Virus record (IMG/VR): IMGVR_UViG_3300008108_000206
Coordinates: 1-59,526 of that record
Length of the DNA: 59,526 nucleotides
Origin: a virus
Direction: 5' to 3' (one strand)
Shown: piece by piece, positions 39,985 to 50,800 of the stretch
How the letters are laid out: every line of letters starts with the position of its first letter
Numbering within the stretch: the stretch's first letter is position 1
Made by a program: the position numbers and the translations under genes
The notes under the pieces: generated by a model
What the model was told of the DNA's origin: nothing
Databases searched by the model: none
What the model saw: the letters and a program-made list of their open reading frames with translations, nothing else

Positions 39985-42900
39985 ATCCGTTGCTAAAACA
40001 GACACCTTTGAAAAACAACGTCAAATTATAAATCAAATTGCATCTGATGTTTATAGTGTTCAGACTTCAGTAGGGGAAGGAGCATTTAGCATGAGTGATG
40101 GTTCTGTGCAAGAACCAGCATTGTATTTTACAAATGCAACTGATGTTGGAATTTTTAGAGGTAGTGCAAAATCTTTATACATTGCTTCGGAAGGAAAATC
40201 TGTTGCTAGTTTTGATGCAAATAATTTAACAGCATTACAAAATTTTAAAACTTTAATCTCATCTGTTCCAAATGGAACATCTGGAATTACTTTAGCTAAT
40301 GGAGGATCAGAATATAGTTCTGGTGTATTCAGTTCTATTCCTTTAATAGGAGGTTCTGGATCGGGAATAAAAGCAAATTTAACTGTAACTGCTATTGAAG
40401 GAGATATTGTAGATGGAGGTGGTGGATATGTTGGAGGATCATATGTAAGTGTTCCTATGATTGGCGGATCTGGAACTGGAGCTACCGCCGATATTACAGT
40501 TTCTCCTTTTAGTGGCAGTATTCAAAATGGAGGAACTGGAGGAGATATTGGATCCAACAATTCTCAAATTTTCACTAATGTTTCTTTAACTGGTGGATCT
40601 GGCTCTGGCATGAGAGCAGATATTACACTTACAAATACTGGAGCAAACGTATCTGTTACTGGGGTAACAGTTGTAAATCAAGGTTCTGGTTATCAAACTG
40701 GAGATGTTTTATCTGCCATTTCAAATACTATTGCTGGAGTTACTAACTTTCAATATGTAATTAATGGTGTTGGAAATGTAAGCCAAATTCAAATACTTTT
40801 ATCTGATGGTGGTTATGTAATTGGTGATATACTTACAGTAAATAATTCTAGTTTAGGTGGATCTGGTTCTGGACTTCAGTTTGAAGTAACTGGTGTTGGT
40901 ATTGTTACGGATGCAGCTATAGTAAATGGGGGAGATGGATATTTAATTGGAGATCAATTAACAGTTAATCCAGTTGAACTAGCTCCATCTGAAACTTGGT
41001 ATGTAAGAATGTGGAGAACTCAATTATTTGAGTTTTCGGGAACATTGCCAACTACTGGTTTTAATATTGGAAATACATTAACTTATGCTGGAGAAAATAG
41101 AATAATTGTAAATAGATTTTTAAATGCTCAAAATCAAATAACAGCAGTTGCTGTTAGAGCTGGAGCTGAAGATGGTAATACTATACAATTTTCTCCTGGA
41201 TTATCTGCTTCCGATGGTAATGGAAATACTGGCTTAGTTATATCTTCAGTTTCAGCTCTAAATTATTATTTTTCTTTAAATCAAGCTGGACCATATGAAA
41301 ATATAAGAAATTTTACTTTCCAAAAAAATAAAAGATATATTTTCAACCAAGCAAACTCATCAAATAATACTCACCCTATTAGATTCAGCACAACTCCAGA
41401 TGGTATTCACACTTTATTAAGTGGTCAAGGTGCTCAAGCAGATTTTGGAGATCCTTATGATGGAGATGAAGTAAATTATCAGTATACTTCAGTGGATGTA
41501 TCTATCATCCCAAATGATAATACACCAACCACTTTATATTATTATTGTAGTAATGGTTTTGGAAATCCAATAAATGAACATATTAATGAAGGTGGTTTTG
41601 ATGGAAAAGAAGGAAGCATAACTATAAGTGGGGAAGCTACTGTAGCTGGAGGTAATTTATCAATTACCGTTGCTCAAGTAGATACAGAATCAAATATTAT
41701 TCTCAACAAAGATGGTACTGCTACCCTTGGTACAACTACAGCTTCTTCTTTGACGCTAACTGGAAATATTGCAATTGGTGGTGCAGAAACTCTTTCTGGA
41801 AATTTAACAATAGGATCAAACAAATTTACTGTAGATTCTTTAAATGGAGATACCTTTATCGCAGGATCTCTTACAGTTGATGCAGATCTAGCATTTTTAG
41901 CAGATGCAGAACTTGGATCAACTTTATATATCGATTCCACAAATAATAGAGTATCTGTAAATGTTGATCCAGATATAACACCACTAACAAAATCATTTGA
42001 AGTTCTTGGTGATGCAAAAATTTCCGATAATGTTATTTTGGCTTCTTCGGTACAATCTACTTTAAAAGTTGGTAATAGCAATATTTTATCACAAGGATCT
42101 AGGTTACAAGTAGATGGCAATATTTATTCCAATTCAAAATATTATGCAGAAGCTGATGGAGATGTAACAAAGCCAGTTTATACTTTTGATAGTTTAGAAA
42201 GAGTAGGATTATCTGCAGATCCAACTAGAAATTCTTTATCAGTGACTACAACTACTGGAGAATGTTTAACAGTAGAGCCACAAGTAGTAAACTTTTTACG
42301 AAATGCAGATTTTAATAAATTAGAAGTTTTAACATCTTCTATTATTCCAGGTGAAGGTTATGAAATAGGATCATATTCTGGAGTAGAATTTGTAGGAGGA
42401 ACTGGTTCTGGATTTTTTGGAGATGTAATTGTAGCTTTTGTTGGTAATATATCTAATGTAGGAAGTGGTTATGTTGATGGAGAATATATTGCTAATTTCA
42501 GTGGTGGTTCTGGACTTGGAGCATCTTTATCTTTCACAGTGGTTGATAATGAAGTAGAAAATATTGTTGTGACAAACGGTGGCACTGGATATTTAGTTGG
42601 TGATATTTTAACAATAAATCCAAATACTATTACTAATAATCAAAATCAATTAGTTACATTTACTCCAACTGATGATGCTGAATACACAATAACGTTTTTA
42701 GGGGCAGTAACAGTTGTTAATCCAAATATTTCAGGAGAAGGATATATATCTGGAGATGAATTAACATTTAAATCTAATAGTGATCTTTTTGTAAATCAAT
42801 CTCTGCCATCAAATTATTTTCCGTGGTTACCAGAACAATCTGTTTTAATTGGAGATTTATTATATTATCAAAACAAATTATATGAAGTTACTCTTTCTGG

Positions 42901-44287
42901 AGATACTGCGGAAACTCAATTTCCACCTTCACATATTACTGGAACTCAATTAAATGGAACTAGTGAATTAACATTTGTTAAATATATTAAATTTTCATAT
43001 ATTATTGATACAACAGATACTCTTACTACAGTATCAATTAATAAAGATGATGGGGATGTTTTATCGGAATCTATTACCACAAATTTAATCACTGTAGGAA
43101 ATCAATTATCAATTAATGCTAACCAAATTTCTTCCACACAAAACCAAGATATTGTTATTACTCCAGGAGCAGCATCAAAGTTACTATCAATAGCTGGATC
43201 AGGTGGAGTTAAAGTTCCTGTAGGTAATTCGACAAATAGACCATCTGCATCTACTTTAGGAATTATTAGATATAATTCTCAAACTCAACAATATGAAGGA
43301 TCTAATGGTTCTAACTTTATTTCTCTTGGTGGCGTTAGAGATGTTGATGGAAATACTTATATTATTGCAGAAGAAGAAACTGGAGCTAATGATAATATTT
43401 TATACTTCTTTAATGATGCAGATAATTCTGCAAGATTAAATCGTAATGAGTTGGAGTTGGTAACTGCAACTACTATATCTTCCAAAGATACTGATGGCAA
43501 ATTTAAATGGAAAGAAAATACATCGTATTTACTTAATGCTTTTATTTACTATGATACTAATTTATATCAAGTAACTACAGCAGGAACTACTGGTTCAAAT
43601 GCTCCTACCCACACAGTAGGAATAGAACCTAATGGTACAGCTCAATTAACATATGTCAGTAATACATATGGAGATTTAATATTAAAAGCAAATAATATCA
43701 CATTTGATGGGCAGTTAACTTTAGGTGGTTCTTTACAATTATATACATTAAATAATGCATTAATATTAGAAAATACTTCCGACGCTTTTAAATTTGCTTT
43801 TGGAGACAATACTGGCACACCAAATACATTTGCATCAATTACTGATTCTGGATCATTATTAATTAATAAAAATTACAATACTCTAAATCCAGAAAATAAT
43901 CTTACTGTTTTAGATTATAGCGGTAAATTTATAGAGCTTGAAGATATTAAAATATTAACATTTGATTTATCTTTAGTAAAAGGAGCTACAGAAACTGGAA
44001 ATATTACAGTTTATGATCCAGATTTATGTAAAGGAGCAAAAGTAATTATTGTTGCTGAAAATATTACTTCTGGTGATACTCATATTGTTGAATATAATAT
44101 AATTTCAAAAGGATCTGATATATATGTAAATGAATATGGTAATTTAGATACTGGACTTGAGCAATATCAAGTCGAATGGTTGCTTTCTCCTGGAGGAAAT
44201 ATTCAAGGTAATGTGTCATTATCTTCTGCATTAACAGCAAGTGATATGGTAATTATTACAGCATCAATTACTCAAATTAAGAAATAA
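39971..44287 (+). CDS. Giant fibre-like structural protein, 1438 aa
   Basis: Short helical N-terminus (VAKTDTFEKQRQIINQIASD, VYSVQTS), then many copies of a Gly-rich beta module (about 100-330 and again 780-900) of the form G-x-G-Y-x-x-G-x-x-x-x-V-P-x-x-G-G-S-G-x-G. Around 435-560 lies a cupredoxin-like segment (RYIFNQANSSNNTHPIRFST ... PTTLYYYCSNGFG) in which the usual HSGM end is missing. From about 570 on are repeats as in trimeric fibres (SSLTLTGNIAIGGAETLSGN). It has no membrane parts. Probably a tail-fibre or baseplate-fibre protein. Start overlaps the previous gene. Confidence 0.8.
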   Translation: MAVLRSVAKTDTFEKQRQIINQIASDVYSVQTSVGEGAFSMSDGSVQEPALYFTNATDVGIFRGSAKSLYIASEGKSVASFDANNLTALQNFKTLISSVPNGTSGITLANGGSEYSSGVFSSIPLIGGSGSGIKANLTVTAIEGDIVDGGGGYVGGSYVSVPMIGGSGTGATADITVSPFSGSIQNGGTGGDIGSNNSQIFTNVSLTGGSGSGMRADITLTNTGANVSVTGVTVVNQGSGYQTGDVLSAISNTIAGVTNFQYVINGVGNVSQIQILLSDGGYVIGDILTVNNSSLGGSGSGLQFEVTGVGIVTDAAIVNGGDGYLIGDQLTVNPVELAPSETWYVRMWRTQLFEFSGTLPTTGFNIGNTLTYAGENRIIVNRFLNAQNQITAVAVRAGAEDGNTIQFSPGLSASDGNGNTGLVISSVSALNYYFSLNQAGPYENIRNFTFQKNKRYIFNQANSSNNTHPIRFSTTPDGIHTLLSGQGAQADFGDPYDGDEVNYQYTSVDVSIIPNDNTPTTLYYYCSNGFGNPINEHINEGGFDGKEGSITISGEATVAGGNLSITVAQVDTESNIILNKDGTATLGTTTASSLTLTGNIAIGGAETLSGNLTIGSNKFTVDSLNGDTFIAGSLTVDADLAFLADAELGSTLYIDSTNNRVSVNVDPDITPLTKSFEVLGDAKISDNVILASSVQSTLKVGNSNILSQGSRLQVDGNIYSNSKYYAEADGDVTKPVYTFDSLERVGLSADPTRNSLSVTTTTGECLTVEPQVVNFLRNADFNKLEVLTSSIIPGEGYEIGSYSGVEFVGGTGSGFFGDVIVAFVGNISNVGSGYVDGEYIANFSGGSGLGASLSFTVVDNEVENIVVTNGGTGYLVGDILTINPNTITNNQNQLVTFTPTDDAEYTITFLGAVTVVNPNISGEGYISGDELTFKSNSDLFVNQSLPSNYFPWLPEQSVLIGDLLYYQNKLYEVTLSGDTAETQFPPSHITGTQLNGTSELTFVKYIKFSYIIDTTDTLTTVSINKDDGDVLSESITTNLITVGNQLSINANQISSTQNQDIVITPGAASKLLSIAGSGGVKVPVGNSTNRPSASTLGIIRYNSQTQQYEGSNGSNFISLGGVRDVDGNTYIIAEEETGANDNILYFFNDADNSARLNRNELELVTATTISSKDTDGKFKWKENTSYLLNAFIYYDTNLYQVTTAGTTGSNAPTHTVGIEPNGTAQLTYVSNTYGDLILKANNITFDGQLTLGGSLQLYTLNNALILENTSDAFKFAFGDNTGTPNTFASITDSGSLLINKNYNTLNPENNLTVLDYSGKFIELEDIKILTFDLSLVKGATETGNITVYDPDLCKGAKVIIVAENITSGDTHIVEYNIISKGSDIYVNEYGNLDTGLEQYQVEWLLSPGGNIQGNVSLSSALTASDMVIITASITQIKK

Positions 44288-44292
44288 TTCTC

Positions 44293-44799
44293 ATGGCAAC
44301 TTCAATAAAAACTTTTAATTCGGAAGGTGGATTTGGTGTAAATCAAAAAACAATTATTGATGAAGATTTTAATTTAATCAACGCAAATACTATCGAAGTT
44401 AAAAATTCTAATTATAATGATTTAAATAAAACTGATTATATCTTAAAAGGTTTGAATAGTACTGTTTTAACTTTAGATGGATTACAACCTATTACTTTAC
44501 AATCAAATACAATCAATTTTATAACAGCAAACATAATTGCGGTTAATTCGATTGGAGATGGTCATTATTCGGAAAAAATAGAATCACATGTTACATGTAA
44601 TTCTTCTGGAGATGTTCAAGTTTTATCTGAACTAACTACTATTATTAAAGACAGTATTCCAACTGGTCAAACTTGGACTATATTATCTTATGATAGTGGT
44701 ACAGCAAATCAATTTAGTTATGTTTCTTCGAGAGGTGGAACAACTGATACTATTAAATGGATGGCTTATGTTCAAGTTTCATCCGCACTTTGGACTTAA
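44293..44799 (+). CDS. Structural protein, 168 aa
   Basis: Starts 5 nt after the previous stop. MATSIKTFNSEGGFGVNQKT followed by beta-rich repeats similar in style to the ends of fibre proteins (LQPITLQSNTINFITANIIA), and a C-terminal globular part (SYVSSRGGTTDTIKWMAYVQ). Probably a fibre subunit or fibre tip partner; no family assigned. A weak octamer-like ACTAAATA follows at 44805. Confidence 0.65.
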   Translation: MATSIKTFNSEGGFGVNQKTIIDEDFNLINANTIEVKNSNYNDLNKTDYILKGLNSTVLTLDGLQPITLQSNTINFITANIIAVNSIGDGHYSEKIESHVTCNSSGDVQVLSELTTIIKDSIPTGQTWTILSYDSGTANQFSYVSSRGGTTDTIKWMAYVQVSSALWT

Positions 44800-44844
44800 A
44801 GAGAACTAAATACATTAAGAATAACAAAAGGTAGTAGTTGACAA

Positions 44845-47800
44845 ATGAGTTTAGAATTTAACGCTGATAAGCAAATAATTAAAGGTTCTAATCCGTCAAT
44901 TGTTGGTTCTAACGAATTTACAGTTAGATCTGGAACTGGTGCGAATGAAAAAGAAATTATTCGTGCAATTTTAGATTCATCAACTAATTTACCTAGAGTT
45001 GGTATTAATAGAACTGGAAGAAGAGTAGAAAGTATTTCGGTAAATGAAAACCAAGGTGGAACTGATTATACAATAAATCCTTCTGTTATTTTAAGTCCTC
45101 CAGATTTAGCAAATGGAGTTCAAGCATTAGCATCTGCAGTAGTTTCTAATGGATCTGTAGTTGCAATTATTGTTGATAATCCAGGTGATGGTTACACTTC
45201 AGCACCAACTGTTAGTATTACAGGTGGAGGAGGTTCTGGTGCAGCAGCAACTGCTGTATTAGATACAGTAGATTTTGAACTTGATATTAATGGTGCTATC
45301 AGAACATCTACATCTATCATTTCTGATACTGCCAGAATTCTAAATCTTGATATTGATAATTTTGTTACGCCAGATGCAAATTTCCGTGCTCCTAATTTAA
45401 AAACTTGGGCAAATAATAGTGGTATTCCTTGGGCACCTGGAGTATCTTTACAAAAAGATGATTATAGATATTTTGGACAAAATTTATATCAAGTAATAGA
45501 ATCTGGTATTACTGGAACAACTGGACCCAATCATTTAGATGGATTAAAATTAAATGGCACTGCTTTATTAAAGCATATTGGTTATAGAGTTAGTGATGCA
45601 AATGCACCATATTATAACGAAACTGGAAACTCTGGAGTATTTCCTAGATCGATTACTCCACTTCTAGGAGATAAATCTGATAAAATTGCTACCACTGAAT
45701 ATGTTCTTAACTTAGCAACTAATGACGTAGGTGGTCGTGTATATGTATCACAAGCAATTGGTAATGATGAAAACGATGGTAGATCTGCAGCTGCTCCAGT
45801 AAGAACAATTAAAAGAGCATGTCAAATTGCTTCTCAATCAAAAGGAGTCAAGGAAACTGTTGTAATTTCTGGTGGTGATTATGTAGAAGATAATCCAATT
45901 TCTATTCCAGCAGATTGTTCAATTGTCGGTGACAACTTACGTCTAGTAATTGTAAGACCAGCAAATCCAAAAAAACATATATTTAAATTTGGAGATAAAA
46001 ATTATGTAACTGGTGTTACCTTTAGAGATCAAATTGATTCTAATGGAGATCCAGTTGCTACATGGGATTATGCAATGGTCTTTGATGATAAGCAAAGAAT
46101 TTATTATGATCCAACAACTGGTGGAGATTTTGGAAGAGATTTTACAATTGGACATCAAATTTTTGGACCAGAAAAAATTAGAGTATCTTTTCAAACAAAT
46201 ACAGGATTAGATCAATTAGTATCTGGATTAACTGTAACAGGTGTTAATACTGGTGCAGTTGGTATTATTACTAATGTAACATTCAACGCAACAACTGGTC
46301 CGCAGGCTTACATTAACGGAACAGTGGATGTTGATATTCAAAGTGGTTCTTTTAATAATGGTGAAACATTTTCATATCAAATAGGAACTGCTCCAAATAT
46401 AGATACATATGAATTTGTATCCATCCAAATTAATTCAATTAGAGCAGAAGGAGAAGTTGTAGATGTAGGAACAGATTTAATTACAGCTCTTCCAATTACT
46501 AGAATTGATTTTTCGAAGCAAGGAACTGCAGAAGTAACAGAAGGTGGATTTGGTTATAATGGTTCTCCAGAAGATTTGGGTGGTATTATTTTATATACCA
46601 ATATTCTTTTGGGAAGACAAAATATTCATGACTTTAAAGAAGGTCAAGAAATTGAAATTTCTGGAATGCCAACATCTGCACCAAATTTGTCATTTTTAAA
46701 TGGCAAAACTAGGATTTACAAAATTTTAATTGATGCTGATGGTAGATCAAGAAGATTTGTAATTCCAAAAAAAGTAGATTTAACTGACGAAAATTATATT
46801 CCTCCATCAATAGCAAATGTAAAATCATATTCAAACTATATTACATTAAGTCTGTTAAACTCACCTAATAAATTTCCAATCGCATCTTCAATTTCGAGAA
46901 GATTTCAAGATGCATGTAATTTAATTCGCAATAATATTAATTTTATTGTCGATGAAACTTATTTACAAGTATTGAGTGAATTTAGCAATTTTACTCCACC
47001 AAATGTTTCTAAATGTCGTAGAGATATTGGTCATTTTTTAAATGCTATTATTCGTGATTTGGAATATGGTAGTAATTATAATATAGTTGAAGCAGCAAAA
47101 TACTATGTAGAGAATACTACACAAATTGGTTATGTAGATGGAGAAATTACAGAAACAGTAAGAGCATTTGATATTGCTAGAAGATTAGCAATTATTGCTA
47201 TGAGAAATTGGAGAACTGGAAATGGAACAATTTCTGATCCAATTTATACAGCAGCATATTCATCTTTACCGAAATTTTTTGATAATACAGTTATCACAAC
47301 AACTGCTGGATCTCCAGCATGTGCAGATGTAGCAAGTGCTATTGATACATTAGGTTATCTTTTTACTACAATCATTACTAATAATACTACTGATAGATTC
47401 TTAGATGCTTCATATTTAATTGCTCGTAATGATGATTTCATTGCTTCGGAAGCTTTAGGTTATGCAAAAGCAACATATCCTTCACTAGGGCTTTCTGTTA
47501 ATGATGAAACCAAATGCAAGAGAGATATTAAATATATTCTCAATGCTTTAAGAAGAGATTTATCATTAGGAGGAAATGCTGGGATTGTTACAGCAGCTGA
47601 AGCATATTTTACAGGAACAGAATTAACAGGAATTCCAACTAGTGAACTATCAGCAACAAGATTTGCCTTCCAAAAAGCAAAAGATCTTGCTATTTTAGCA
47701 ATGAGAAATTGGAAAACAGGAGATGGTACTGGTCCTGTTTATACTAGATTATACGAAACTTCAATTGCTTTATTTACAGATAATACAATTGCTGTAGATC

Positions 47801-50800
47801 CATCAACCCCTATTTGTGCGAATGTAGCGTCAGCAATAACAACTTCATTTAGTTTACTTGATGACATATTAAATGGAGTAATTGCTGCTGGAGTAACAAC
47901 AAAAAGTTATGGAACTTTGTATGATCCAACTATTACATATCCAAATAACATAATTTATGATGCTGATAATAAAAAAGTAACCCCACGATTGGAATGGGAT
48001 GATCTTCCATATATCGAAGCATCGCCATACACACAAAACTCTTCAATTATTTCTTTCTTAGGTGGCGGTGGTGCTCTTATTGATGGAAGTAAAGTTGCAC
48101 AGCCAAACTGCCCATTCCCTGGATTAGAACCAGATGGTTCCGCAACTTATCCAAATCAGGGTAAGTCGATGGTTGCTTCGGCATTTACCATTGTATCTTT
48201 TGGTGGTACTGGTTATAAAGTTATCAATGATGGTTACACCCAGTTAGTTTCTGTTTTTGTTATTTTCTGTGCTGATGGAGTTTATGCAGAATCTGGCGGT
48301 TATGCTTCTATCACAAACTCAGCTACAAACTTTGGTATCTACGCTTTAAGAGCAAGGGGATATAATGATTTTGCGTATTCATTTGATATTGGTACTATTA
48401 CCAATGTATCAACAAACCCAGCTGGAAGAACTATTTTTACAATTGATGGTTTAGGAAGAGAACCACTTGAGCATTACATCGTAAAAATTGATGGATATAA
48501 AAATGTAGACCCAAATATAGAATATTTTATTGATACAGTATCTGGAGTAACCGTTGGTCCTCCTTTCTCTGCACAAATTATTTTAGAATCTGGTTCTGGT
48601 GGAGGTGCAGAATTTATTAATATTGAAACAGATCAGGCTGTTTCAACTTCAATTTCTGAATTTTCTGGCAAAACTATAAGATTACATAGACCATCTATTG
48701 TTAACTCTTCATCCCACACTTGGGAATTTGCAGGTTCTGGTACTAACTATAATGCATTACCAGAAAATGGAGGAGTTAAGATTGAAGCAAATGAACAGGT
48801 TCCTCAAGATTATGGTCGTGTATATGTTTCTGGTACAGATGAACTTGGTGACTTTAAAGTAGGTACATTTGCTAAAATTGAAAACAGAACTGGTGCAATT
48901 ACCTTCACTGGTACTGTCACAATTTCTGAAGTTGAGTTCCTTAAATTAAAAGGTGGAGATGTTGTTGTTACTGGTTTCGATGCTTCCAATACTCTTGGTG
49001 GAGCAAATTCAACTGACTCTAAACTACCAACACAAAAAGCGGTCAAGGATTATATTTCAAATAATCTTGGTCCATATATCAATAAACCATACTCCACTAA
49101 CGCTGTTCCTAGAGCACTTGTAGAACTTACAGATAGTGGCAAAATTTCTATTGATCAAATTCCTGCACTTAGACCATTTAATGTATATACAGTAGCAAAT
49201 CAATCAGAAAGGTTATCTATTGAAGGTGCTCTTGCGGGAGATATTGCTATTCAACAAGATACAAATATTTCATATATTTTAAACAATGATTTGTCAAGTT
49301 TATTTGTAACATTTGCAATAAACACAGATTTAGAATTTACATTAAATAATATATTTACTGGTTCTTTGTCTGGTGGTCAAATCCAGGCAACAGAATACAG
49401 AGAAGGTGTAGTATATAGAATTAATATTACAAATCCAGGTTCTGGATACACAGTTGCCCCAACTATTACAATTTCTGGAGGAAATCCAGATGTAGGATAT
49501 GTTCAGGCAACAGCAACCTGTACAATTGCTAATGGTCAGGTTGTAACCATAGAATTAACTGAATTTAATGGCTATATAGGTGGTAAAGGTTACACAACCC
49601 AGCCAACAGTAACATTCAGTGCTCCTGGGGGAGCTGGAATTACAGCTACAGGTTCTGCTTTAATTGAAAGTAGATTGTATGGTGATATTGTAAATAATAT
49701 TAAACTTACAGATACTGATACAATTCAATCCAGTAATTCCCCAGCAGAAACTATTAATATTAATAGAGTAGTAAATACTTCTTCTAGCGATGCTAATAAT
49801 TGGGTATCTCTTTCTACTAATCAAATTTCTGCATCTGATATTACATCTGGTGTTATTGATACAACTAGATTAGCGTTAAACTCAGCTGCTGCTAACTCAT
49901 TTACTTTCTTGAGGGGAGATAAATCATATGCTCCTGTTGTACAATCTGTAAAAGGTGCAGAAACAAGATATTTTGCAATCACAACACAACAATCTAACAC
50001 TGGTTCAAGTCAATTAGTATTTGCAACTAATTCAAATACATTAAAAGGTCATGATGTTGTTAGTAGTGTTAATGGTATTGCAGCAAACACAACAATTGCA
50101 AATGTCCTAACAATTAGTGGAACTACAACAGTAACATTAAATAATCCATTAACAGATATAATTACTGCAGGAACAGTAATTGAATTTAGAAGAGGTGCAT
50201 CTCCATTAGTATTTGAATCATCATATACACAGGGCAATTTTGTTGATAGTATTGTTATTGTTAATGGTGGCAGTGGATTTATCAGTGGACAATATTTTGA
50301 TATCCCATTGACTGGAGGATCTGGAACTGGATTAAAAGCTAATATAATTGTAACTGGTGGAGCAGTTAGTGAAATTTTAGTTACTAGCAGTGGAGTAAAT
50401 TATACTGGAGATTTTAATATTACTTCTGCTCCAACAGAAATTGGAACTGGATCTGGATTAGTATTAGCAGCAAAAATTTCTACTGTAAATAAACAGTATG
50501 CCAATACATCAATTGATATTAGCAGAGTTAGTGACCAAACAATTTCAGCAGATCCATACGGAACTGTTGGCGTATGTAGATTCCAAAAATCACAATTTAC
50601 TTTGGGTGCTGCTGGAAATGGTTCTGTTACGTTAAAGACAGGTCCAGATAGTGGATTAGATGCTGATTTATTAGATGGAGCACAAGGTTCATATTATCTA
50701 AATGCATCAAATTTAAATGCTGGAACAGTATCTGTAGATAGATTATCTGGTACATATAATATTAGTATCTCGGGTCAATCAGGTAATACTCTTCGTTTAA

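Noticed and set aside
40300-40700. Regularly spaced GGATCTGG-like repeats resembling a DNA repeat array
   Set aside because: They encode the Gly-Ser-Gly beta modules of the fibre protein, vary freely at third positions and are not exact DNA repeats.
41674-42120. A 148-codon open frame on the - strand within the 1438-aa gene
   Set aside because: It is opposite a repetitive beta-rich coding sequence where such mirror frames arise from codon bias. The same holds for the other - strand frames in the structural genes.
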